Part shown: piece by piece, positions 32,709 through 41,807 of the stretch
How positions within the stretch are numbered: the stretch's first letter is position 1
Layout: every line of letters starts with the position of its first letter
Assembly (NCBI GenBank): GCA_963719275.1
Contig: CAVRBT010000005.1
Span: 124,001 to 188,000 of the forward strand
DNA from: AC-32 sp963719275
Lineage (GTDB): Bacteria > Actinomycetota > Thermoleophilia > Gaiellales > Gaiellaceae
Length of the DNA stretch: 64,000 nt
Direction of reading: 5' to 3'
Program-made: the position numbers and the translations under genes
The notes under the pieces: generated by a model
The model's input: only the letters and a program-made list of their open reading frames with translations
What the model was told of the DNA's origin: nothing
The model's database searches: none

Positions 32709-33895
32709 GGGGCAGCGGGTGCCAGCGCGGGCGGCAACGTGAGCTGGCCCTTGGCGTCGGGCAGCAGCGTGAGGCCGCTCTCGGGGTCGAAGAAGTGGAG
32801 CCGCGCAGAGTCGAGCGCGAGCTCGAGCGGCTCGCCGACACGGGCCGGGGCGCGGGGGTCGATGCGCGCGCTCAGGAGCGCCTTCGACTCGGGCAGCAGG
32901 GAAGCCTCTTCACGGCCGCTCACTTCCGTCGCGACGGCTTCGGCGTCCACGTGGAAGAACACGTGCGCATCGGAGCCGAGCTCCTCGACGACGACCGGGA
33001 CGACCGTGAGCGCGAACGCGCCGGGGGCGGCGTAGCTCGCCGCCTCGAAGGCCTCGGGCCTGACTCCGACGACGACCCGTGTGTGGCCGCGCGGCGGCCG
33101 GCGGGCCGCGTCGAGCGGCACGCGGAAGCTGCCGAAGACCACCTCGTCACCGTCAACCGTTCCTTCGACGAGGTTCATTGCAGGCGTGCCGATAAATGCC
33201 GCAACGAAGACGTTCGTGGGATGGTCGTAGAGGCGCTGCGGCGAGTCGACCTGGAGGATGCGCCCCGCGTCGAGCACCGCGACGCGCTGGCCGAGCGTCA
33301 TCGCCTCGGTCTGGTCGTGCGTCACGTACACGGTGGTGACACCGAGCCGGCCGTGGAGCTGGGCGAGCGACGCGCGCATCTCGACCCGCAGCTTCGCGTC
33401 GAGGTTCGAGAGCGGCTCGTCCATCAGGAACGCCTTCGGCTCGCGGACGATCGCCCTCCCCATCGCAACGCGCTGGCGCTGACCGCCGGAGAGCTGTGCC
33501 GGCTTGCGCTCGAGCATCGTCTCGAGGCCGAGCAGCTTCGCGACCTCTTCCACGCGGCGGCGCGCCTCGTCCTTCGGCACCTTTCGCACCTTCAGCCCAT
33601 AGCCGATGTTCTTTCGCACGCTCATGTGCGGGTAGAGGGCGTAGCTCTGGAAGACCATCGCGATATCGCGGCGCCGCGGTGCGAGCTCCGTGACGTCGAC
33701 GCCGCCGATGGAGATCGCGCCCTGCGTTACCTCTTCGAGGCCCGCGATCATGCGCAGGAGCGTCGACTTGCCGCAGCCTGACGGCCCCACGAGCACGATG
33801 AACTCGCCGTCCTCGATCCGCAGGCTGACGTCGTCGACGGCGATGATGCCGCCCTGATACGTCTTCGTCAGGTGGTCGAGCGTGATCTCGGACAT
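32705..33895 (-). CDS. ABC transporter ATP-binding protein (MsiK/UgpC type)
   Basis: 396 residues from the ATG at 33895. Walker A is VGPSGCGKSTLL, the signature is LSGGQRQRVAMGRAI, Walker B is AFLMDEPLSNLDA and the H-loop is YVTHDQTEAMT. A C-terminal TOBE/OB regulatory domain of about 150 residues marks the CUT1 family. In actinobacteria one MsiK ATPase often energises several sugar importers. It most likely powers the adjacent permeases. Confidence 0.93.
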   Translation of the reverse strand: MSEITLDHLTKTYQGGIIAVDDVSLRIEDGEFIVLVGPSGCGKSTLLRMIAGLEEVTQGAISIGGVDVTELAPRRRDIAMVFQSYALYPHMSVRKNIGYGLKVRKVPKDEARRRVEEVAKLLGLETMLERKPAQLSGGQRQRVAMGRAIVREPKAFLMDEPLSNLDAKLRVEMRASLAQLHGRLGVTTVYVTHDQTEAMTLGQRVAVLDAGRILQVDSPQRLYDHPTNVFVAAFIGTPAMNLVEGTVDGDEVVFGSFRVPLDAARRPPRGHTRVVVGVRPEAFEAASYAAPGAFALTVVPVVVEELGSDAHVFFHVDAEAVATEVSGREEASLLPESKALLSARIDPRAPARVGEPLELALDSARLHFFDPESGLTLLPDAKGQLTLPPALAPAAP

Positions 33896-33959
33896 GGGCG
33901 CTGGGACAGAATAGGACCGGTTCAGCCGAAAAGCAAGACCACAGTGGAACAATCTGGCA

Positions 33960-33975
33960 ACTGGTATTGACCACC
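33960..33975. promoter_or_regulatory. DasR-box-like site in the divergent promoter
   Basis: ACTGGTATTGACCACC matches the Streptomyces DasR consensus ACTGGTCTAGACCACT at 13 of 16 positions. It lies between the ATPase start (33895) and murQ start (34003), so one site could control both directions. Confidence 0.7.
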
Positions 33976-34002
33976 TACAGTCCGCGCGCTTAGACTGCGG
34001 CC

Positions 34003-34911
34003 ATGGCGCCGCGCGAGGGAACTACCGGCCTGGAAGGCCTCGTCACCGAAGCGCGCCGCGAAGACGTCGACTACTCGGTTCGCTCGACCCGCGAGCTCGT
34101 GGAGCTGATGAATCGCGAGGACGCGACCGTGCCTGCCGCTGTCGGATCGGTAGCTGGGAAGCTCTCCGCCGCGATCGACGCGATTGTCGAGCGCCTCCGC
34201 GGGGGCGGCCGGCTGGTCTACGTCGGGGCGGGCTCCTCCGGTGCGATCGCGGCCCTCGATGCCGACGAGTGCGAGGCGACCTTCTCGACGGAGCCAGGCC
34301 AGGTCGTCGCGCTCGTCGCCGGAGGCGGGTTGTCGGGTGAGGCGAGAGAGGCCGCCGAGGACGACACGGGCGCCGGTGAGCGCGCGGTCGAGGAGCTGGG
34401 CGTCTCGGGTCGCGACGCCGTCGTCGGCGTGAGTGCGAGCGGCCGCACGCCCTACGTGCTCGCCGCGCTCGAGCGGGCGCAGGCTGCGGGAGCACTGACC
34501 GTCGCCGTCGTCGCCGCGCACGGGTCCGAGCTCTCCCCCGTGGTCGACCACGAGCTCGCCGTCGTCGTCGGCCCCGAGGTGGTCGCCGGCTCGACCCGCC
34601 TCAAGGCCGGCACCGCGCAGAAGCTCGTGCTGAACACGATCTCGACGGTCGCGATGATCAGGCTCGGCAAGACGTACGGCGACCTGATGGTCGACGTGCG
34701 CGCCTCGAACGCCAAGCTCGCGGCGCGGGCGCGCAGAATCGTCCGGATCGCCACCGGCGTGTCCGAGGACGAGGCGGAGACGGCCCTTGCGGCCGCGGAC
34801 GGCAGCGCGAAGGTCGCGGTCGTCGCACTGCTGAGGGAGATCGACGCCGGCGAGGCACGCGCCAGGCTCGAGCGCGCGGGCGGCGACATCGGATCGGCGC
34901 TCGAGGCATGA
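34003..34911 (+). CDS. murQ: N-acetylmuramic acid 6-phosphate etherase
   Basis: 302 residues. An SIS domain has VYVGAGSSGAIAALDADE and GVSASGRTPYV, and the MurQ signature EVVAGSTRLKAGTAQKLVLN then SNAKLAAR is present. The enzyme splits MurNAc-6-P into GlcNAc-6-P and D-lactate in the cytoplasm. It starts at 34003, first gene of murQ-nagA-SIS-ROK, and overlaps nagA by four bases. Confidence 0.93.
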   Translation: MAPREGTTGLEGLVTEARREDVDYSVRSTRELVELMNREDATVPAAVGSVAGKLSAAIDAIVERLRGGGRLVYVGAGSSGAIAALDADECEATFSTEPGQVVALVAGGGLSGEAREAAEDDTGAGERAVEELGVSGRDAVVGVSASGRTPYVLAALERAQAAGALTVAVVAAHGSELSPVVDHELAVVVGPEVVAGSTRLKAGTAQKLVLNTISTVAMIRLGKTYGDLMVDVRASNAKLAARARRIVRIATGVSEDEAETALAAADGSAKVAVVALLREIDAGEARARLERAGGDIGSALEA

Positions 34912-35999
34912 GGCTCGGCGTCGAAGCCGCGGTCGTCGACGGCACGCTCGTGCGCGGCGACGTCGAGGTCGTCGACGGCCTCGTCAGCGCGTACGGGCTC
35001 GAGGGGCCGAACGGCAGCGGCATCGCCGCGCCCGGCTTCATCGACCTCCAGGTGAACGGCTTCTCCGGCGTCGACCTGATGGGCGCCGACGCCGACGGCT
35101 ACCGCCGCGCGGGCGAGGCGCTGCTGGAAACGGGCGTCACCGCGTACCTCCCCACTTTCATCTCGGCGCCCGAGGAAGACCTGCTCGCGGCGCTCGGCAA
35201 CGTGCCCGCGGAGGCCGGCGGCGCCCGGATCCTCGGCGTCCACCTCGAAGGCCCGTTCCTGTCGAAGAAGCGGCTCGGGATCCACCCGCCGTCCGCGCGG
35301 CGTGATCCGGATCCCGCGCTGCTCGACCGTCTGCTCGGCGCCGGGCCCGTGCGGCTCATGACGCTGGCGCCCGAGCTTCCCGGCGCCGACGAGCTGATCG
35401 ACCGCCTGCTCTTCGGCGGGGTGGCCGTGTCCTGCGGGCACACGGACGCGACTGCCGAGGAGGCCGCGCACGCGTTCGACCGCGGCGTTCGCGCCGTGAC
35501 GCACCTCTTCAACGCGATGCGGCCGTTCCGCCACCGCGACCCGGGCCTCGCGGGAGCGGCGCTCGCGCGCGACGACGTCGTGGTGCAGATCATCCTCGAC
35601 GGCATCCACCTGGCCGAGGAGACCGCGCGGATGGTCTGGAAGTCGGCGGCCGGGCGCGTCGCGCTCGTCACCGACGCGGTCGCGGCCGCCGGCATGGGCG
35701 ACGGCTCCTACGTCCTCGGCGGCTCGGCGATCGAGGTGCGCGACGGCGTCGCCCGCGGGCTCGACGACGTGCTCGCCGGCAGCGCGCTGACGATGATCGA
35801 GGCCGTCCGCAACCTGCACGGGCTCGGCATCCCGCTCGCGGAGGCCGTCGCCGCGGCGACGCAGGTCCCGTCGCGGATCCTCGCCCAGCCCGGCCTCGGC
35901 CGGCTCGCCGCGGGCCTCCCCGCAGATCTGGTCGTGCTCGATGACAACCTCGAGATCGAGCGCGTGTGGCTCGGGGGCGAGGCGCGTGTCGTTGCCTGA
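34908..35999 (+). CDS. nagA: N-acetylglucosamine-6-phosphate deacetylase
   Basis: 363 residues. The amidohydrolase barrel shows GFIDLQVNGFSGVD, GVHLEGPFL (metal Glu), SCGHTDATAEEAA, THLFNAMRPF and VTDAVAAAGMGDG with the catalytic Asp. It converts GlcNAc-6-P to GlcN-6-P plus acetate, directly using the MurQ product. It overlaps murQ and the following SIS gene. Confidence 0.95.
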   Translation: MRLGVEAAVVDGTLVRGDVEVVDGLVSAYGLEGPNGSGIAAPGFIDLQVNGFSGVDLMGADADGYRRAGEALLETGVTAYLPTFISAPEEDLLAALGNVPAEAGGARILGVHLEGPFLSKKRLGIHPPSARRDPDPALLDRLLGAGPVRLMTLAPELPGADELIDRLLFGGVAVSCGHTDATAEEAAHAFDRGVRAVTHLFNAMRPFRHRDPGLAGAALARDDVVVQIILDGIHLAEETARMVWKSAAGRVALVTDAVAAAGMGDGSYVLGGSAIEVRDGVARGLDDVLAGSALTMIEAVRNLHGLGIPLAEAVAAATQVPSRILAQPGLGRLAAGLPADLVVLDDNLEIERVWLGGEARVVA

Positions 36000-37062
36000 G
36001 CCGGTCGCGTCCGACGGCAGCGGCGCCGAATTTCTGACGGAGATCCGGCAGCAGCCGCAGGCGCTCCGAGCGCTGCTCGAGCACGAGCGCGACTACGCGC
36101 GGGTCGCGACGACGGCCCGAGAGCGCGGCACGACGACGGTACGAATGGTCGGCCACGGCTCCTCCGACAACGCCACCTCGTACGGGGTCTACGCCTTCGG
36201 GCTGCTGCCGCGCTGGACGGCCCTGCGCGACTCGATCGCGCTCACCGCGTACTACGACGCGAGGCTCGACATGAGCGGCTCGACGGTGATCGCCCTCTCA
36301 CAGTCCGGCCGCACGCCCGACGTGATCGACTACCTCAGGCGGGCGCGAAAGGCGGGCGGGTACACGGTGGCGCTGACGAACGACGTCAGCTCCGACCTCG
36401 CGGGGGAAGCCGAAGAGGTACTGCCGCTCGCCGCCGGGCCGGAGCGGGCGGTGGCGGCCTCGAAGACGTACCTCAACCAGATCGCGGCGCTCGGCCTCTT
36501 CGCTGCCTACGCGGCCGGCGAGGGACGCCAGTTCGCCGGCGGGATTCGCACGACGGCCGACCTGCTCGAGGAGCTGATGCCGACCCTCGAGCCGCGCGTC
36601 AGGACGGTCGCCTTGTCGTTCGCGTCCGTCGGCCGGATGTTCGTGGTCGGCCGCGGAATCGAGTTCGCGACCGCGCGCGAGATCGCGCTGAAGCTGCTCG
36701 AGACCTGCCGCGTCGCCGCCGAGCCGCTGACGGCGACCGCGCTGCAGCACGGCCCGGTGGCGGCGCTCGACCCGCTCTTCCCCGTGTGGACGATCGCCTC
36801 CGACGACGAGACGCTCCCCGCGGTCGTCGAGGCCGCCGAGCGCGTGCGGGCCGTTGGGGCGACGCTGGTCGCGAGCGGAGACGCCGCCGACCGGCTCGCG
36901 GGCGCGGCCTACTCGTTGCCGGTGCCGAAGCCGCCGGTGCCGCTGCTCTCGCCGCTGCTCTCCGTGGTGCCCGGTCAGCTGTTCGCCGCGGCGCTCGCGC
37001 GGGCGCGAGGCCTCGACCCCGATCATCCCGCGGGGCTGAGCAAAGTCACGCTTGCCCGCTAG
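35986..37062 (+). CDS. SIS-domain sugar isomerase/deaminase (NagB-II/GlmS C-domain-like)
   Basis: 358 residues from GTG at 35986 (or TTG at 35992), overlapping the end of nagA. Two SIS domains are visible: VRMVGHGSSDNATSYG with ALSQSGRTPDVIDYL in the first, and FVVGRGIEFATAREIALKLLE in the second. The N-terminal glutaminase domain of GlmS is absent. Proteins of this type serve as GlcN-6-P deaminases (NagB-II), which would complete the route to fructose 6-phosphate here. The role is inferred from context. Confidence 0.85.
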   Translation: MSLPEPVASDGSGAEFLTEIRQQPQALRALLEHERDYARVATTARERGTTTVRMVGHGSSDNATSYGVYAFGLLPRWTALRDSIALTAYYDARLDMSGSTVIALSQSGRTPDVIDYLRRARKAGGYTVALTNDVSSDLAGEAEEVLPLAAGPERAVAASKTYLNQIAALGLFAAYAAGEGRQFAGGIRTTADLLEELMPTLEPRVRTVALSFASVGRMFVVGRGIEFATAREIALKLLETCRVAAEPLTATALQHGPVAALDPLFPVWTIASDDETLPAVVEAAERVRAVGATLVASGDAADRLAGAAYSLPVPKPPVPLLSPLLSVVPGQLFAAALARARGLDPDHPAGLSKVTLAR

Positions 37063-37933
37063 CCCGTTCTTCGCGGTCGACGTCGGCGGCAGCTCGGTCA
37101 AGTCCGGCTTCGTCGTCGACGGGGAGGTTGAACAGGCGGCACGGGAGCCGCTGGCGCCCGGCCTCGAGGGCCTCGTCGCACAGCTGGTCCGACTCCGCGA
37201 GAGCTCGGGCATCGAGGCGTGGGGCCTCTGCGTCGCCGGGATCCTCGACCTCGAGCGCGGCGTCGTCCGGCACGCCGTGAACCTCGGCCTCCACGATGCC
37301 CCGCTACTGGAGCTGCTCGCGGCCGAGGCCCCTCCGCCGCGGGTCTTCGTGAACGATCTCGTCGCGGCCACCGTCGGGGAGGCCGGCGGCGGGACGCTGG
37401 CGCTGCTCCAGGTCGGCACCGGTATCGCCGGCCGCTGCGCGTTCGACGGCAAGGTCGCCTCTGCGACACGCGGCCACGCCGGCGAGGTCGGGCATTTGCG
37501 CTTCCGCGACGAGGGGCTTCCGTGCCGCTGCGGCAACCGCGGCTGCGCGGAGGCCTACGGCGCCTGGGGCGGGATCCTTGACCGGTTCGCCGAAGCGGGA
37601 CGCCCGGAGCCGACACCCGCCGCCTTGCTCGAGCAGGCTGCGAGCGACCGGTGGGCCACCGACGTCCTGCGCGACGCGCTCGAGGCGATCGGCTTCGCTG
37701 CCGCCGCGCTCGTCGCCGCGTGGGATCCCGGCACTCTCCGTGTCGGCGGAGGCGTGGCGGCCGCGTGGGGCGAGACGCTCATCGAGGCCATGCGCTCGAG
37801 CCTGCACGAGCGCCTTCTCTCGGATCTCGCCACCGGCACGACCGTGGAGCCCGCACGGTTAGGCGACGCCGCGCCGCTCGTCGGGCTCGCAGCGCTCTGG
37901 GCGCTGGCGGCGAGTCCTAGAAGTGGGAGGTGA
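37052..37933 (+). CDS. ROK-family sugar kinase (N-acetylglucosamine/glucose kinase-like)
   Basis: 293 residues from a TTG start. It has the phosphate loop AVDVGGSSVKSGFV, NDLVAATVGE and a zinc-binding CRCGNRGCAEAYG. In this operon it probably phosphorylates GlcNAc, MurNAc or glucosamine released by NagZ, feeding nagA and murQ. It overlaps the preceding gene by 11 bases and converges on hmgA with a 17-base overlap. Confidence 0.9.
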   Translation: MPASPFFAVDVGGSSVKSGFVVDGEVEQAAREPLAPGLEGLVAQLVRLRESSGIEAWGLCVAGILDLERGVVRHAVNLGLHDAPLLELLAAEAPPPRVFVNDLVAATVGEAGGGTLALLQVGTGIAGRCAFDGKVASATRGHAGEVGHLRFRDEGLPCRCGNRGCAEAYGAWGGILDRFAEAGRPEPTPAALLEQAASDRWATDVLRDALEAIGFAAAALVAAWDPGTLRVGGGVAAAWGETLIEAMRSSLHERLLSDLATGTTVEPARLGDAAPLVGLAALWALAASPRSGR

Positions 37934-39125
37934 CCCCGGCGGGATCCTCGTCGGGGCTCTCCCCCGCCGGCACGCGCTCCTCGAGCCACGAGTACGCGTA
38001 CTCGCCGTCGTCGAGCTCCTTCGCGAGCTTCGTCAGCCGCAGCGGGTGGAAGGTGTCGCACATCACCGCGAGCTCGTGCGTCTCCGTCTGGCCGATCGAC
38101 TTCTCCGCCAGGCCCGGGTGCGGGCCATGCGGGATTCCCGACGGGTGCAGCGTCACCGAGCCGATGTCGATCCCGCGCCGCGAGGAGAAGTTGCCCGAGA
38201 CGTAATAGATCATCTCCTCGGAGTTGAGGTTCGAGTGGTGGTACGGGATCGGGATCGCCATCGGGTCGAAGTCGAGCTTGCGCGGACAGAACGAGCAGAT
38301 GACGAAGTTGCGGCCCTCGAAGGTCTGGTGGCTCGGCGGCGGCATGTGGATCCGCCCGGTGATCGGCTCGAAGTCGTGGATCGAGAACGTCCACGGGTAG
38401 ACGTAGCCGTCCCAGCCGACGACGTCGAACGGGTGGTAGTCGAGGACGTACGTCTGGTAGCCGTCGCGGATCCGCACCTTGACCCGAAACTCGCCCGTGT
38501 CGCGGTGCGTCTGCAGCTCCGTCGGGGGGTGGATGTCGCGGTGGTAGAAGGGCGCGTGTTCGAGCAGCTGCCCGTATTCGTTGCGATAGCGGCGCGGAAT
38601 CTCGATCAGCCCCGGTGACTCGAAGACGAGGTACCGCTGCTCGCCTTCCGGCCGGAAGCGGTACGTCGTGCCGCGCGGGACGACGATGTAGTCGCCCTCG
38701 GAGTACGGCAGGTCGCCGAAGGTCGTCTCGAGCGTTCCCGACCCCTCGTGGACGAAGATGACCTCGTCGCCCTCGCCGTTGCGGAAGAAGTAGTCCATCT
38801 CCTCGTCGGGACGGCAGAGCCAGATCTCGACGTCGTCGTTCCACATCAGCAGCTTGCGACCGTTGACGGCGTCGCCCTCGGCGTCGATGCCCATCGTCCC
38901 GAAGTGCCGGTGCTGGTGGCCGTCCGGAACCCACTCGTCGCGCTCGATCGGTTCGAACTCGTCGACCTTCGTGACGCGGCACGGCGAGGTCAGGTGGTAG
39001 AGGATCGACTCGTTCCCCGAGAAGCCCTCGAGGCCCATGACCTCCTCGGTCAGCAGCCGCCCGTTGTCCCGGAACTGCGTATGCCTCTTTCGCGGAACCT
39101 CGCCAACTCGCTGATAGAACGGCAT
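37917..39125 (-). CDS. hmgA: Homogentisate 1,2-dioxygenase
   Basis: 402 residues. It opens the ring of homogentisate in tyrosine catabolism. The cupin iron ligands appear in the C-terminal half: PYHHSNLNSEEMIYY, SVTLHPSGIPHGPHPG and HELAVMCDTF. The N-terminal VGEVPRKRHTQFRDNGRLL matches the family. The rest of the pathway is split: hppD at 44989 and an FAH-family gene at 41804. Confidence 0.95.
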   Translation of the reverse strand: MPFYQRVGEVPRKRHTQFRDNGRLLTEEVMGLEGFSGNESILYHLTSPCRVTKVDEFEPIERDEWVPDGHQHRHFGTMGIDAEGDAVNGRKLLMWNDDVEIWLCRPDEEMDYFFRNGEGDEVIFVHEGSGTLETTFGDLPYSEGDYIVVPRGTTYRFRPEGEQRYLVFESPGLIEIPRRYRNEYGQLLEHAPFYHRDIHPPTELQTHRDTGEFRVKVRIRDGYQTYVLDYHPFDVVGWDGYVYPWTFSIHDFEPITGRIHMPPPSHQTFEGRNFVICSFCPRKLDFDPMAIPIPYHHSNLNSEEMIYYVSGNFSSRRGIDIGSVTLHPSGIPHGPHPGLAEKSIGQTETHELAVMCDTFHPLRLTKLAKELDDGEYAYSWLEERVPAGESPDEDPAGVTSHF

Positions 39126-39142
39126 ACGCAGACTCCTTATCT

Positions 39143-39166
39143 GGTGCCTGACTTCAGTCTGGCACC
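39143..39166. repeat. Short palindromic repeat, copy 2
   Basis: GGTGCC and GGCACC flank GACT/AGTC in a 24-base hairpin upstream of hmgA. The first 21 bases are the reverse complement of 3039-3059, upstream of rplM. Confidence 0.7.
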
Positions 39167-39234
39167 GGCGTGCAATTCACGCTTGCGGGGGACCTCGCCT
39201 CGAACCTGATAGGTCGGCACGGCTGGAAGGATAC

Positions 39235-40770
39235 TCAGGCGCCGAGCGCCCGCTCGACGGCGGCGAACGGGATGAAGCCGAGAACGCCGCTGCGGGCGGC
39301 GTTGTACGTGTAGACGACTCCGATGTCGTCGAGGTGGGCGCGAACCGGCGCCGGTGCGGCCAGGAGCAGCCTGCGGACGCCGGTCGCGAGGCTGATCGCG
39401 TAGACGCGCGGGCCGGCGGTCACGACGGCGGCACCGTAGTGGACGTCGAGCGCGGCCGACGCGCCGGCGGGGGCCGTCCAGCGGTGGAGCAGGCGCCCGC
39501 TCCAGAGCGCGTAGACGTCGAGGGTCCCGGCGCGTGTGAGGACGACGAGCTGCTGGCCGCGGAGCGCGATCGCGCGGGCGCGCGCCGGCGCGAGTGTCCG
39601 CAGGACCTGGTCGTCCTGGACGACGTCGACGCGCCCGTCGGCGCGCAGGATGGCCAGCCTCCCGCGGTCGACCGAGATCGCCTTAACCGACGGAACCTGC
39701 ACCGCGCCTGCCTGCCGCTGGCCCTGCAGACGCCCCACACGCGTCTGCTGCCCGCGGCGCGAGAGCGCGTACGCCAGCGTCGACCCATCGCCGGCGAGCG
39801 CAGGGATCGATCCCGAACCGAGCGTCGTCCGCGAGACGATCTTCTCGATGCAGTGGACGAACGTGCTCGAGATGAGCGTCTGCACCTTTCCGTAGGTCGT
39901 AAGGACCTCGACGTACTGGCCGCCGAGCGCCAGCGCAGTGATGCCGCCCGGTGCGTGACGTTCGGGGCAGATCGGCGGCTCGTCCATCAGGTCGGTCGAG
40001 TAGTGCCACGGGATCGTCCAGACGCCGATCCGGTCGCACTCGCCTGTCGGGTCCCTCTTCACAAAGATCACGCTGCGGCCGTCGAGTGCGAAGTCGCCGA
40101 TCTTCTGGGGCACGCGCAGCGGCCCGAAGGGGCGCAGGGCGTGGGTGACGGTTGCGAACGGGAGGAACTTCAGCAGCGAGCGGCGTGCGCTCCGCCGTTT
40201 GTACAGGTCGTCCTGGAAGACGATGCCCGCCGGCTCGATCTGCGGCCGGTCGCCTCGATGCTTGACGCCGACGAGCGCGAAACGGCCGTCACGAAGTCGG
40301 ACGACGTAGTCGCCGTTCGTTGTGGAGACGACTGCGACGCCGCCAGCGACGTCCACCGACGAGGCGGCCGCCGGCAGCGGCCACGCGTGTAGCCCCCTGC
40401 CGGTGCGCGCGTCATAGACGGCCAGCCGGTCGGGCTGGTCGGAATCGCGGGTTCCTGGAACGAGCGACACGCGGTAGTGGCCGTCGCTCGCCGAGCGCGC
40501 GGGCGTCGTTACCGGCACGCGAGTCGTGCACCCGCTCGCCGACGACGTGCCGCGTACGGGCCGCCAGACGATGCGCCGCTCGCAGCCGCCGACCCATGCG
40601 TGAAGCGTCACGCGCCAGCCGCTCAGGGAGTAGCTGTCGACACGGCCCTCGAGGGCGAGGCTGCGAGTCCCCGGGAGGTCGGGATGACAGACGTACGCGT
40701 AGGCCGAAGCAGCGAGCGTCAGTGCGACGGCGCTGGCGACTCCAAGTCGGAAAGCCTGGCGGCGAAGCAT
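39235..40770 (-). CDS. Secreted beta-propeller-like protein
   Basis: 511 residues. A signal sequence (FRLGVASAVALTLAASAYAY) precedes repeated beta strands like those of WD40/PQQ propellers, for example VDVAGGVAVVSTTNGDYVVRL and IALRGQQLVVLTRAGTLDVY. Six cysteines are scattered, consistent with an extracytoplasmic location. I do not recognise a specific family. Confidence 0.75.
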   Translation of the reverse strand: MLRRQAFRLGVASAVALTLAASAYAYVCHPDLPGTRSLALEGRVDSYSLSGWRVTLHAWVGGCERRIVWRPVRGTSSASGCTTRVPVTTPARSASDGHYRVSLVPGTRDSDQPDRLAVYDARTGRGLHAWPLPAAASSVDVAGGVAVVSTTNGDYVVRLRDGRFALVGVKHRGDRPQIEPAGIVFQDDLYKRRSARRSLLKFLPFATVTHALRPFGPLRVPQKIGDFALDGRSVIFVKRDPTGECDRIGVWTIPWHYSTDLMDEPPICPERHAPGGITALALGGQYVEVLTTYGKVQTLISSTFVHCIEKIVSRTTLGSGSIPALAGDGSTLAYALSRRGQQTRVGRLQGQRQAGAVQVPSVKAISVDRGRLAILRADGRVDVVQDDQVLRTLAPARARAIALRGQQLVVLTRAGTLDVYALWSGRLLHRWTAPAGASAALDVHYGAAVVTAGPRVYAISLATGVRRLLLAAPAPVRAHLDDIGVVYTYNAARSGVLGFIPFAAVERALGA

Positions 40771-40826
40771 GGCCTTCGTCCGAGCCTACGCCTGTGATCC
40801 GAGCGGGTCAACGGGGACGCGGGCCG

Positions 40827-41807
40827 TCAGGCCGATACTTCGAGGGCCAGCTTGGCGAGGCGCTCGCCGATCGCGGGAGCGAACTTGAAGCCGTGGCCCG
40901 AGCAGGGCGAGCCGACGACGATCCGGCCGCGGCGCTCGAGGATGAACGTCTCGTCCGCGGTGGTCGTGTACATGCACGTGTCGGTTGCGGCGGGCTTTGC
41001 GTCGTCGAGGCGGTAGGTCTCGCTCGCCCAGACCGCGATGCGTTCGATCAGTTCCGGCTGCGGGTCCGTGGGGACGTCCGGGTCGGCCTCCCGGCCCGCG
41101 TGGTGCGCGCCGACCTTCAGCCCGTAGACCGGGTCGTAAAGCGAGTACATCTCGTGCGTGTGCCGGCCGGGCTTGAACGAGACCACCGACGGCACCGGCC
41201 GCTCACCATCGAGGTTGAAGTAGCAGACCGTCTCGCGGGTCACCTCCACCGGCAGCGGCTCGTCGAGCAGCTCGTTGACCCAGGAACCGGCCGTCACGAC
41301 GACCGCATCTGCATCGACCTCGTCGGGATGAGTACGTGTGTGCTCGCGGACGTCGAGCTTGCGCCGGAACGCGGCGAGCGCCCTGTCCGCGCGCGCGATC
41401 CCGGCCTCCGGCTGCACGATCACGAACGACCCCACGGGCACGCGGATCGGATAGCGCCGCTCCGCCTCCTCGCGGTCGAGCCGCTCCCAGGCGACGCCGC
41501 AGCGCTCGAGCGTGTGCGCGGTGCTCTCCTCCAGCGTCTGCACGATCTCGACCAGTCCCGGGAGCTCGAGGATCGCCGTGCCGCTCTCGGCCTCGAGCTC
41601 GCGCCAGAGCCCGAGCGCCTCCTGGGCGAGCCGCACATAGTGGTCCTCGGCGTAGGCGAGCCGGAAGATGCGGGAGCGGCCATGGCTCGACCCGCGCGGG
41701 TTCCCAACCTCGAACTGCTCGTAGACGACCGGTTCGTGCCCGCGCCGTTTCAGCGCCCAGCCGGTTGCCAGGCCCATCACACCGCCGCCGATGACCGCGA
41801 CCTTCAC
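40827..41807 (-). CDS. FAD-dependent amine oxidase (sarcosine oxidase/SolA-like)
   Basis: 326 residues from GTG at 41807. The dinucleotide motif is VKVAVIGGGVMGLATGWAL, then PRGSSHGRSRIFRLAYAE, typical of monomeric sarcosine and N-methyltryptophan oxidases. The C-terminal GSPCSGHGFKFAPAIG contains the Cys that binds FAD covalently in that family. It is shorter than the usual 370-390 residues, mainly in the middle. Overlap with the FAH gene is GTGA. It probably oxidises a secondary amino acid. Confidence 0.9.
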   Translation of the reverse strand: MKVAVIGGGVMGLATGWALKRRGHEPVVYEQFEVGNPRGSSHGRSRIFRLAYAEDHYVRLAQEALGLWRELEAESGTAILELPGLVEIVQTLEESTAHTLERCGVAWERLDREEAERRYPIRVPVGSFVIVQPEAGIARADRALAAFRRKLDVREHTRTHPDEVDADAVVVTAGSWVNELLDEPLPVEVTRETVCYFNLDGERPVPSVVSFKPGRHTHEMYSLYDPVYGLKVGAHHAGREADPDVPTDPQPELIERIAVWASETYRLDDAKPAATDTCMYTTTADETFILERRGRIVVGSPCSGHGFKFAPAIGERLAKLALEVSA

